Positions 10,294-20,116 of a stretch of 64,000 nt of DNA are shown piece after piece. The notes under the pieces are model-generated. The model searched no databases. It was not told the DNA's origin and saw only the letters and a program-made list of their open reading frames with translations. A program made the translations under genes and the position numbers. Source of the DNA: Silurus meridionalis (taxonomy: Eukaryota; Chordata; Actinopteri; Siluriformes; Siluridae); NCBI RefSeq assembly GCF_014805685.1, contig NC_060906.1, forward strand, positions 6,540,060 to 6,604,059. Direction: 5' to 3'. Numbering within the stretch: the stretch's first letter is position 1; every line of letters starts with the position of its first letter.

Positions 10294-11506
10294 CACTTCT
10301 GCACCCACTCATAAATAAATAATTATAACTTTCTTATGCCTCATTATTACTTTTTCTCTCCTTTTTTTTCTTTCGGTTTTATATTATTTAATGTTTAATA
10401 TTTAATATTGCTGTAGTTTACCTGTAGCCTTATTGTCTTGTGCAAACCGTCACTAGCAGTTTTAAATATGAAAAATAAAACTTAAAACTTGAGGTGTGTG
10501 ATTCTTAATTAACAATCTGACACATGGTTGGATGACACTTGACTAATATTATTTCCCAACTGCCCCCAGGACCGAAAGGGGTAATTAATGACTGGCGGAG
10601 GTTTAAGCTGGAGAGTATAGATCAGGAAACCCTGCCTCCTAACAAAAGGGAGCTGCTGAAACAGATGTCATCGCCGAACAAAATCAAGGAGGAGTCCCTG
10701 AGTAACTCAGGTCACAGGGTAAGTCTTTAATTCTTTGGCGCTCTGTATAACATTCTGTTATGTGGACAAAACATTAAAAATGGATATTTTCAAAAGAACC
10801 ATGTAAGAATCTTGCTGAAATTGTACTGATCTATAAAATGAGATACATTTTTTTTTCCTATTGTCATCTATCTGTAAACCAAACGTAAACAATTTCACCC
10901 TTGTGTCCTTGTTGAACATCTAGTTCCATATTTATTCACCTTTCCTGTTATATACTCCTAAACATCTCAACGTGGCTATGTTCCACATCCTTTCAGATGA
11001 ATATCCAGGAGTACGAGCTGCTGAAGGAGGACGATGAGCGGTATTTACGCAAGTACCGCAAGCAGTGTATGCAGGAAATGCACGAGCGCCTCAGCTTCGG
11101 GCCCAGGTTTAATGGTGTGCATGAGCTGGACAGCGGTCAGGCATTTCTGGAGGTAATTGAGAAGGAGCATCAGCTCACTGTAGTGGTAGTGCACATCTAC
11201 AAAGCTGGAGTCAGAAGCTGTGAGGTGCTGGACCAGTGTCTGGGCTGCCTAGCTGTTAACTATCCCAACATCAAGTTCTGTCGCATCAACACAGCTGTCT
11301 CTGGTGCAGGTGAACACTTTCCTGACAATGTTTTACCAGCTGTGCTTGTTTACAAGGGGGGAGAGATGCTAGGAAACTTCCTAGCTATCACACAGCACTT
11401 CAACGATGAGTTTGTTGCCACAGACGTGGAGGCCTTCCTCAATGAATATGGACTACTGCCAGAAAAAGAATGTCGGCCAGGTGGGGAGGAGGCAGATGTG
11501 GAGTAA
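5737..11506 (+). CDS. pdc: Phosducin
   Basis: Phosducin binds transducin beta-gamma subunits in photoreceptors and pinealocytes and so tunes G-protein signalling. Three coding exons join in phase: 5737-5788, 10570-10718 and 10997-11506, giving 236 residues (human 246). The N-terminal beta-gamma-binding signature [11 protein letters not shown] lies at residues 17-27, split by intron 1. QMSSP at 49-53 keeps the known CaMKII-site region. The C-terminal thioredoxin-like domain runs from about residue 105 to the end, with [10 protein letters not shown] conserved. The length, the single SSP motif and the short N-terminus favour pdc over pdcl. Oddly, the serine of the mammalian RKMSIQEYE motif (PKA site Ser73) is asparagine here (HRMNIQEYE, Asn69). 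The intron at 5789-10569 is swollen by nested transposons. The start is the first in-frame ATG of exon 1, matching the length of homologs. Confidence 0.95.
6602..7309 (+). mobile_element. Old LINE fragment hosting the Tc1 insertion
   Basis: The plus strand contains degraded reverse-transcriptase motifs: [33 protein letters not shown], then in another frame KFADD followed by [15 protein letters not shown], the RT active-site region with a decayed context. Frame breaks show it is dead. The fragment runs into an AT-rich 3' region where a Tc1-like transposon inserted at 7310. The likely remaining 3' end lies beyond that transposon, at 10290-10497. Confidence 0.5.
7310..7520 (+). repeat. Left inverted terminal repeat of the Tc1 element
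   Basis: It starts CAGTGCCCTCCACAATTATT, and its inner direct repeat lies near 7500-7519. It pairs with the reverse complement of 10012-10227 with few differences. Confidence 0.88.
8553..9852 (-). mobile_element. Rex1-like LINE inserted in the Tc1 transposase
   Basis: A 5'-truncated non-LTR retrotransposon in minus orientation. Its 3' end is a (GATTCT)n-type tail (plus strand CAGAATCAGAATCAGG at 8553). The sequence TGCAT flanks it on both sides (8548-8552 and 9853-9857), a probable 5-bp target-site duplication. It carries the second half of the reverse-transcriptase ORF and a 3' untranslated region of about 420 bp. Insertion disrupted the Tc1 transposase gene, so it is younger than that element. 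Assignment to Rex1/Babar rather than to a related L2/CR1-type clade is from memory of motifs. Confidence 0.85.
8975..9838 (-). CDS. Reverse transcriptase C-terminal part, 5'-truncated
   Basis: The frame is open for about 288 residues. It begins at [20 protein letters not shown] near the truncation point and contains [19 protein letters not shown] (RT block 4), [10 protein letters not shown] with the catalytic [13 protein letters not shown], and [14 protein letters not shown] followed by the C-terminal [20 protein letters not shown] block. The lack of stops shows a young copy. The endonuclease and the N-terminal RT motifs are missing, so the fragment is not autonomous. Translation could only occur by read-through from flanking sequence. 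Confidence 0.85.
   Translation of the reverse strand: MPPSICQWITSFLTGRKQQVRLGGVTSGIRTVSTGAPQGCVLSPLLFSLYTNDCISSDPTVKLLKFADDTTLIGLIQDGDESAYKQEVKQLVLWCSQNNLELNTLKTVEMIVDFRKHPSTLLPLTISNIPVSPVENFKFLGTTISQDLKWESNINSILKKAQQRMYFLRQLRKYSLPQELLIQFYTAVIESVLCSSITIWFGAATKQDRNRLQKTAEKIIGAPLPTLQDLYHTRTRNRAGKIINDPSHPGHNIFQLLPSGRRYRTLLTKTARHRNSFFPQAITLTNN
10012..10227 (-). repeat. Right inverted terminal repeat of the Tc1 element
   Basis: Mirror image of the left repeat, ending GGAGGGCACTG at 10227 and followed by TA. The inner direct-repeat copy is near 10014-10033 and the outer one near 10199-10218. Confidence 0.88.
10228..10289. repeat. (TA)n microsatellite
   Basis: About 31 uninterrupted TA units directly follow the Tc1 right end. 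A shorter (AT)n run at 7299-7309 precedes the left end, so the transposon landed in a TA-rich tract. Confidence 0.95.
10290..10497 (+). mobile_element. Probable 3' remnant of the LINE split by Tc1
   Basis: AT-rich sequence ending in AATAAAACTTAAAACTTGAG looks like the 3' end of the LINE fragment at 6602-7309, displaced by the Tc1 insertion. The link is inferred from position and composition, not from an alignment. Confidence 0.35.
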
Positions 11507-14352
11507 ATGAGTATGCAGAGGAATAGAAAGGATGATGTTGGAAGGTTTTTTTTCATTATTCTGCAGTGTAATACTCGGTGACAAGAAATAGTACAATCTT
11601 TAAAAAATAATAATAATGATAATCACTAAAAAAGGGTGGGTTAAACAGTGCCCACAATTGTTGCTTAGTTATATTATAATTATTCTAACATTTTTCCTGT
11701 AGAGCTTTTTACAGGAGATAGAGGTATTATATTTTAAACCCTCTGCTCAGATTCCCCTTTGGAATCTGTATGATCAGGGGTGTGTGTACATTTTAGTATA
11801 AATCAGAACATTTGAGGACTTTTTAGAGTCATATTAGCTCATATTAATCAGCAAGGATGAGGATTCAGTACTATCTATTAAAAATCCTCTCAGAAATACC
11901 ATCAGGTTAGTTTATATCAGAGGTGCCCAATACGTTGATTGCAAAGGTAGCGTGGTTAGATCGCCTAACAAAAAAATAGATCTTTATTTATGTATTTTAT
12001 AGTAGGTAGATCATTTTGACTTGGACATTTTATAAGTAGCTTGCATGCTGAAAAAGTGTGTGCACCCCTCTTTTATATTAACCAGCTAGCTAGCACTGGA
12101 GATACTCTGCAAACTTGATTTTATATCAATGAATTAATTAAAAAATTAAATATATCCTGTCAGGTTAGCTCATGCTATACAGTTTAGAGAGTGTAGTATG
12201 AGAGTATTATGACAATATTGTAGTTTTAAAGCTGTGTCTAAGCTTAGTCAGCTATATATTGCCATATATATTTCAATTTGATCAATTTGAAACTTTAGTC
12301 AAGTTCTATGAAAGAAGAGGAATTTGAAATGAAAACTACAGACCTTCACAGTTGGCATATCTGATGTGATTTTTATTTTTTATTTTTATTTTAGTGTATG
12401 TATGAAAAACTATCAAAATTGTTTAATCACTTAGTCTGTTATATCCAACAAACAAAGATACGACCCCAATTCCTAGTTTGGATGCTGTGTAGAATATAAA
12501 GAAAAACAGAATGCATTGATCTGCAAATCTGCAAATCTCACACCTATATTTAACTCACGACAGAACTCCGGACAGTTTGTTCCGCCAAACTTTCAAACTG
12601 GTATGGTGAAGTATTTTCCAATGAGCCGCATTCAGTCCAGACAGAATTACATGGTGTTGAAGGATGGGAAGGTTGCCATGTTGGTTCAGGATTCCTTTTG
12701 CCATTTGACCTACATTTACCATTCAAATTGTAAAGTCAAATGTGAACTAGCTAGGTATATTCTAAGGTGACAGTTTGATACAAACAAATACCATTAAATT
12801 ACGAAGTTTGTTGCAGATAAACAGAAGGAACCTGCAGCTGTCTCACAAAACCCAAAAAAGACTAACAAACTTTTTTTCAGTTCTTTAGTATTGGTTTTGG
12901 AGGCAATATTTTATTTATCATTATTTATGTTTATATCATTATATATATTATTATGTATATTGAGTAACATATTTACTTGGCCTAAGTTTTACTGTAGAAA
13001 ATGTTCCTGATATTAGCCAGCCATTTGTGATGTCATGAACGACTGTTTTCATTGTTCTTGTGTTATTAATAGAAAAACGTTTAAAGTCATATGTATAGTG
13101 TTCTTTAATCTGTACTAATTGTGATATCAGTGAACTTTCTGGAAAATGGCAAAAACCTGTAGAGTAAATGTGATCAAAAAGAATTAAATGGTCGTCTGGT
13201 CTATGTAAAATGAATAAATAAAATAAAGGTTATAGACCACACAAATTGTTCATTTCTCATCTTATCAGGTTCGATATATTTGGCTTACATTTAAACCTTT
13301 TTTGTTTGTGTGTGGGCTTATAAATTACATTACTTGGATTGTTATAATTATCACACTATTCGCACTGTGAATTAATGTGACTACAAGATTAGCAACTGTC
13401 ATTTTATTTCCTTTTTTAGCATTTATCTGAGCATTTTTTTACACTCAATTTTGTTCGCTTTTTCTCATTGTACTCTGTTACAGTACTGTTCTGCACCTCA
13501 GCAAAGCTACATAAGTTTTGCAGGGGAGTTTGTGTGCAGCTGCAAATGGTTTTACTGTGATTAATGATGAAAAAGAAAATCAATGTACATAAAAAACGGA
13601 TGAATATTACTAACAAGCACAAAGTTTGGCCACAGTAAGACTCTGTCCATGATTGTTATTGACTGTAATCTTCTTACTGGTTTCAGATCTACGCTCCGTT
13701 TCAATCCTTTAAGCTGCTTTATCATTCCGCTTTAGTGGATCTACTTTGTTCTAGCAGAATTTGTTTAGTAACTTTCTACCCAAATGTGAATTTTAATAGA
13801 AAATAAAGTATAAGCAATGATGTGTAATAGAAATGATATCAGGTAGAAGTTTCAGTTCAGGAAACTGTTATAGTTTAGTCGGATTTGTTAAATAAAATTT
13901 GCAAGGAAGCTGCGATTTCGGTTTTGCAAGTATGCGGTAGCCGACATAATGAAGACACAGTGATTGCTTCCACTAGACCATCAAAATAAATCAATAACAA
14001 TGAAATAAACAGGCTTCACGAATTGAAAGAGGCCTACGTAATGCACGCGTAGCTTTTTGCCCAGAGGCTTGTTTTATAATCAAGGTATATTTACTTTTAG
14101 TCTAGTAAACTTTTCTTCATCACTCGACTATAATCCAGAAACAAACAGCGTTGACATGCAACAGCACCCCACCTTCTGGGAAACCTCAGCTAAACATTTC
14201 CGTTTTTAGCCTTAATTCTTTGAACTTAACTTAACTGGTTGTTAAATCATTTCACGAACGTTAATAGTCTCAATTTGTCTGTTTTCTCTCCGGGCTGGGC
14301 AGGTGTGCACACACCCTCCAAGGACCTGAAGGTTTCAAAGATGTTACAACAA

Positions 14353-14354
<2 letters not shown>

Positions 14355-14413
<59 letters not shown>
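14355..14413. repeat. (TG)n microsatellite
   Basis: About 29 perfect TG units, preceded by AATC and followed by TCACACC. Confidence 0.95.
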
Positions 14414-14414
<1 letters not shown>

Positions 14415-15419
14415 ACACCTTGATAGATTCTTGCAGTGTTTCATGAAACAGGGCCTCCTGCGTGAGAGCATGGAGCCTAATCATCTCTGTGCTTGTCTGG
14501 ACACTTTTCTCCAGGAATGTCATCACGGGTCCATGCACACACTAAAAAATCAGCACATGCCACACACATTAAAACTCACACCTGAATATCACTGTTTCAA
14601 ACCAGCTTTAGATCAAAGCTTCGTTGTTCAATTCGTGTCTAAAAATGTTTTATATATCAGCCAATTGTTTCATTTATGATGTACTGATTTATATCGACTA
14701 CAGATAGAACTTTTTATTCATCTGTTTTGACTGTGCAGATTTATGATGCAGCCACTTGACTGAATGCATATGTACATTCGTGTCATTGTTCATAGGAATG
14801 TAAAAATTCGGGGCAGCAGCACTGCAAATAAGTTAAATTTGCCCCTCATGATGCTACTAGAACAGCAGAAGTACATGTATTTTGACTGTGTATTGGATTA
14901 GTGGATGTCTATGGAAACCTACACACTGCTACACAGACTCAAGAAAACCTCCTATATCGCATTATGTGCTGTCACGCACGTACCAGTGTTTTATTTTCTC
15001 AGTGCGTTACCATAGTAGCAGGATTGACAGGGAAGTTGTGAGAGAGAAAGAGTGAGACAGAGAGCTTATCAAAACAATGTTTGCAGTAAAACATAATTTT
15101 GCATAATTCTACACACAAGAGCACATTCAGCTGAACCGTGTAAATACGTAGGGGTGCACTAAAATAGATCTTCAAAAACATCTATGAAATTACATTATTT
15201 ACAATTGAAAGATGAGAATATTACCCGCTATAACAGCTATATTGTAATTCAATGCAGTACGATGCAATGGGAAAAAAATCATTTTGATGAATAATTAAAT
15301 AATTCAGAAATAATGGGCAGCTAAAAGCCATTAGTACAAACATAAATATTTATTTAAGAGAGATTTCTTATTATAGCCTTGTTTAAAACAGTTTTAAAGG
15401 GTAACTTGGTCAAGTTAAA

Positions 15420-15875
15420 CATGCTCCTGAGGTTCCAGTGACCACTGTTCCTGCCCCTCTCCCCTCCGTGGATCCTCCCACTTCGGTTTCTCATCAACGT
15501 CTTGGGTGGTTCCATGAAATTCCAGAGTAAGAATGGGCGCTTTGAGGATGGATTGGACTGTAGTTAATGTCAACAGTCTGCTACACTGACTCAGGACTAC
15601 TTTTCGCTTCTGATCATCATCACTGTACCCCGCAACATCGTATATCTGCCACAAATGGACATTTGGTGCAACCCAGATGAGGATGGGTTCCCTCTTGAGT
15701 CTGGTTGCTCTCAAGGTTTCTTCCTTATGCCATCTCAGGGAGTTTTTCCTCACCACAGTTGCTCGATCAACAGGGACAAACTTATACTTATAAAGAATTT
15801 ATTTTTTATCACCACATTATCTGTGTAAAGCTGCTTTGAGACATGAATTAAATTGAATTGAATTAAATTTCAAAA
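15420..15875. repeat. Dispersed repeat with (AATTG)n tail
   Basis: It contains CAACAGTCTGCTACACTGAC, then CTCAAGGTTTCTTCC, then GTAAAGCTGCTTTGAGAC, and ends in tandem GAATTGAATT. This arrangement is typical of a very abundant short interspersed fish repeat. A related fragment lies 1 kb away at 16440-16660, and another at 45915-46060. The minus strand is open for 113 codons, but this is a repeat and not a gene. Confidence 0.6.
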
Positions 15876-16439
15876 TATAAAAATCATCAATTTAAATGGT
15901 TTGGAATAGCTAATTATTCTAGCATGTGCTGCAGTATCATAATTTATATGATTTTTTTTACATAAATGGTTTGAGGGAGCCTGTCTGATGGTTGCTCAAG
16001 AACCCAGCAGTGGGATCTTGATGGTGCTGGGATTTAAACTCATGACCTTGTGATAACCATATTTCCAATATCATAACCACTGAACTGCTTAATTAGCATT
16101 AGAAGGAGTATTAGTATTGTCTTTATTGCCACCAACATTAAAATCAGTTTTACTCATAAAAGGGAAAATAAAAGTTTGTACGTACAAATCATACAGTCTC
16201 ATACATTTACATATCATGATGTATTAAAAGTCAGATGGTTCTTACCAGGTCTTAGAAGTTAAATACAACCTCAACATGAACAACATTGCATGATATATTA
16301 CACCTTTCATCCCGTCATTCAATTATTTTGCCAATTTCAAGCCAAAATTGTCAAATCATGTGTGAAAAACTAGTACTCATAGTAATTAAAAAGCTAAGTA
16401 TCTCTTTCTCTTTCTCTCTGTGTTGCAAGTTAAACTTGC

Positions 16440-16660
16440 TCCCGGCTACCAGCAACTTGTTTTTTCTTCTCTTTGGATCTGCGCAGTTCATTCAGACGGC
16501 CCTACCTCTGGATGAAGTTCTCTTCAACTGGAGTGTGAGCATCTGAGCAGCTGAAAAACTTTGAAGATGAATTTGGTCTGTAATTAATATTAACAGTCTG
16601 CTAAAATGGATCAGGACCACAGTTTTGCATAAGTTTTTCCCGCAAGCTATAGGGTTCCTG
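16440..16660. repeat. Second, partial copy of the same dispersed repeat
   Basis: It shares the middle part with the copy at 15420: GATGAATTTGGTCTGTAATT and ATTAACAGTCTGCTAAAATG followed by GATCAGGACCAC match in order and orientation. It lacks the tail. Confidence 0.5.
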
Positions 16661-17332
16661 AATACACAGAATTGAACTCCACAACCTGAACTCAAACACA
16701 CACTCTATACTCATTTCACTTCACTTAATACACATCCATGTCTTCAGGACCACCCATTTTATATTAATCATATCATAGGTTTACATGCTGTTTTGCACCT
16801 CTCGATTGCTGTTATTGCTGTTTTTGCACAACCTTGTGTTCATGTTTACAAATACATTCTTGTTTACAGTTTTCTTTTTTACACAATGTACTATATAACA
16901 CATTACACAGTAGGTTTACTTGTCGGTTTGCAGTCTGTTGAACACGATGCGCTTTATGTGGCATATTTATTATGTCTGTGAGGCAAATATTCACTGAGAT
17001 TCAGGATGTTTTATTTGTGTGTCTGTGAAAAGAGGTGACAGAGACGGCAAAAAGCGCACCCTGTCTGTTTTCTTTACTTTACAAAAGCACAGCGTTTTGT
17101 TGTTATTATGAGTGTGTACAAATTAAAGTAGATCCTTTACATATTCAAATGATGTGTTGCTCTTATCTGTACAATCAAAAAAGACGTTCGTTCGGCGGTA
17201 TGAGGAAAAATGCCACAAAAAAAATGACGGTGCGTTTGTCGCCCCCCAGAGGGTTAATTGTGTGCATCATGGCGGAGTTTGGTGCAGATTTGAGACTTTG
17301 CGCATCAGTAATACAAATGTTTACACTGATAC

Positions 17333-17364
<32 letters not shown>

Positions 17365-18975
17365 TGCACTGAAGGTTTTAGTTCCGCCTCTTATATTTAT
17401 TTATTTATTTATATATATTTATATTAAAAATGTTCAAACAGAAATGTGTGCTGCATTAATAAAACCAGATCTGACTGCTCATTGTGAGCTTCGTAAACTC
17501 GTAAAAAATACATGATGACAGCTTCGTTTCGGCACCATCAAGTCGGTATGCAGAAAAGTTAGATTTTGTTAATCACTGTACACACTCATATGCATTCACC
17601 TGGGAGCTCAGCTGATCAGGCACAAAAAGCCGACCTCAGGGACAGGCTGACCCGAAGTGGCCTGCAGGACCTTCCTTTCAATGTCCCAGCGGAGTGTACA
17701 GACAGTTACAGAAGGTGCAAGAATGGCCTCGGACGGGGGTCCTCTTCGCTGAGGGAGTGTAGTAAGGGTGTCTGCCATTCTTGGACCCTGGGCGTAAAAT
17801 GCTCAATTTGGTGTGGACGATGTAGCTTACAGCAGGTTATGTTAGCTGAACTGCTGGATGTCCGAGTGGTTATCCAAAAAACAATGTGGGCTTCATGGGT
17901 AATTGAAGCAGTTTTGAGGGCAAGGCTGGCCTGTTAGGGTGGGATCGTACCAGTGAAAAAAAGATGAAAGGCTGCGAATATTTTCCGGATGCCCTGTATG
18001 TAGTACTAAATGAAAAAGACACATTTTCTTGAGATATTAAAGCACACAGGACTTGATGTCTTCAACATCAAAACACAGGGAGGTGAGGTTACAGCTATGT
18101 TCGTATTCAGACTGTCTGACTATAGTCATTCTCTACTGCCTAAGGGAACAGTATGTGCCTGAATTACTGCCTTTAACATGCTGTGCCATTCATTTATAGA
18201 TTCCATATTTATTACTTTTGACAGCTTTATGTGCAATGACTGGTTCAGAAGATAGAGAGAGACAGAGAGAGAGAGGGAGAAACTTTAGAAACAATGAGTC
18301 ATAAGGACAGGACTGTTACAATTGGAAATATTAAAACGTAAATAGATGAATGGATGATTTTTCCTTGTCATTGGTGAACAGTAACAAAGTAAATGTAATA
18401 AGTTACTGTGCTAAAGTAGCTTTTTCAAGTATCTGTACAGTACTTTCTATTCAGGGAGACTTTAACTTCAAAGTCAAACATCTTACTTTTTTACTCAACT
18501 AGTTTTTGCGATATCAGTCATTCCTTTTTATTTATGAGTGGATAAACACGTGATTTAACTGGTCAAACTGGTTCAGCATCAGTACAACAGCAAGCAGAAC
18601 ATTTAGAGTGGAATAAATTATGTAAGAAACTCGGATTCGAACTCAACACAACACCAGTGGCCTAATTTTCATGATTTTTTATAGTTGAAAGAAAGATTTT
18701 GAGCTCATAATAATTTTAATAGCTATTAGTACTTAATTGTGTATTCGGGGGCCTATAGGCAGCATCATGGATAATAAAAATAACCATTTGTTGCAGCAGA
18801 TCATACAGTATGATACAGCAGATCATACAGTCTCATCATAACGAGAAAACAATGTCGAGATCACAAGAAAATTCTATTAAACGTTAAATAAACATAATTC
18901 TTACTTTACAGCATTTCTTCACATCCCGCCCTTTGTACTTCCCTGTGCGGCCCGCGTGAGGCCAATCATAATTTA

Positions 18976-19889
18976 CAGGGATGCACAGAAAATTCGGCCA
19001 CCGAAATTTTTGGCCGAAATACATAAATCACTGAAACAACGCGGCAGAAACACAATTGTAATGACGCAATTAAAAAGCGCGGCCAGCACACGGTTATCTG
19101 GTTATCTGCGGTGTGGTCTTATTTCAATATCTCGTAGAAAGACCCACGGATAGCGATTTGCAAAACATGCAATGCTGAAATTTCAAGAGGGGGTGTATCT
19201 GAAAAGAGTTTCTCCACGTCGGGTTTAATTTATCACCTGAAATCCAAACATCCCGATTGCCATTCTAAATATGAGAAGAATGCGGCGCAGAACAGTAAAG
19301 TCAATCCGAGCATGCGCACCCCGTCTGTAGAGGACGTTTTTGAAAACGCAAGAAAGTTTTCCAGTGATGGTGCTGAGGCAAAAGGCATAACACAAAAAAT
19401 TATGGAATTCATAGCCTTAGATCAGTGATCGCCAGTGGATCGACGGGTTGATCTTTGAAACATTCCCCATTGATCCCAAAAAGAATAATTATTATAATAT
19501 AATATTATTTATTACACGGCTTTTCTTAATGCTGTAGATTACAACGTTCCATTCATTTGAATGGGCTTCCAAACGTTCAGCGGTTAATTATTTTCGTTTA
19601 ACAGACCGGCTGCTAATAATAATCGACCCCTGCCTGTCTGTTAATACTATGAATGGTGACAAATAACAATAATTTATAATTATAAATAAAACACTTTTGT
19701 AATTGATTTATTCTTTGAATTGCAATGCATTGATTTTAGTGAGGTTAGTACACACTCATAGCCATAAATGCAATGGTTCTAATAATTGACAATCTTTTCT
19801 TTCTCTGTTTTGGTTTTCGGTTTTGGCCTTGGTTTCCACATTTTTGGTTTTTGGTTTCGGTCAAGAATTTTTATTTCAGTGCATCCCTA
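18976..19889 (+). mobile_element. hAT-like transposon, internally shortened
   Basis: The ends form an inverted pair: CAGGGATGCACAGAAA on the left and, in reverse complement, TAGGGATGCACTGAAA on the right. Further inside, both arms carry the motif of repeated CCGAAA/TTTCGG words typical of these ends. The interior keeps a BED zinc-finger segment but no catalytic transposase core. About 0.9 kb remains of an element family that is usually several kilobases. An 8-bp target duplication could not be shown. Confidence 0.7.
19150..19427 (+). pseudogene. BED zinc-finger remnant of a ZBED/hAT transposase
   Basis: The frame reads ICKTCNAEISRGGVSEKSF, then STSGLIYHLKSKHPDCHSKY, with a C-x2-C pair and H-x4-H spacing as in BED fingers. 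It continues with NPSMRTPSVEDVFENARKF and KGITQKIMEFIALD, as in ZBED-type hAT transposases, and then meets a stop. Only the DNA-binding N-terminus survives. It could in principle be a domesticated finger, but there is no start codon context or exon structure to suggest so. Confidence 0.65.
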
Positions 19890-20047
19890 AAATATTATCG
19901 TTGGTGTGGCCCTCTGACAAAATTCAGGTTTCTCATGTGGCCCCTTGTAAAAATTAATTGCCCACCCCTGAACTAGGTAGTAACTAGATGTGGTTACAGT
20001 GTAGGCCTGTAGGTGGCAACAGGTGGTCCGCCAACCTCCGAAAAAAG

Positions 20048-20095
20048 TAGAAGAAGAAGAAGAAGACGAAGAAGAAGAAGAAGAGCGAATGCGGC
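20048..20095. repeat. (GAA)n-rich tract in the tpr 5' region
   Basis: An imperfect GAA repeat with one GAC interruption lies 20-70 bp upstream of the tpr start codon, probably inside the 5' untranslated region or core promoter. Confidence 0.8.
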
Positions 20096-20116
20096 GCAAA
20101 CGGACGAAAAGCGAAA

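Larger units (their letters stand above)
11507..20116. other. Gene-poor region between pdc and tpr
   Basis: No conserved exon was recognised on either strand. The proximal part holds the pdc 3' untranslated region, with candidate AATAAA signals near 13212-13226. Positions 12455-12530 resemble the terminus of a common fish DNA element. A (TG)n tract, two copies of a dispersed repeat and a hAT element are listed separately. (GA)n occurs near 18256-18276. ODR4, which lies between TPR and PDC in human, is not apparent. Confidence 0.6.

Noticed and set aside
14239..14679. 146-codon open frame through a (TG)n run
   Set aside because: Half of it is a Cys-Val repeat from the microsatellite and the rest matches nothing. 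It is a chance frame.
15415..15756. 113-codon minus-strand open frame
   Set aside because: It lies wholly inside a dispersed repeat found again at 16.4 and 45.9 kb and has no splice or start support.
17566..17937. 123-codon plus-strand open frame with many cysteines
   Set aside because: There is no splice partner, recognisable domain or coding bias, and its position in a repeat-rich intergenic tract suggests chance or an unrecognised repeat.
11507..20116. ODR4 gene expected between pdc and tpr
   Set aside because: No exon with plausible splice borders or family motif was seen on the minus strand, so it was not annotated.
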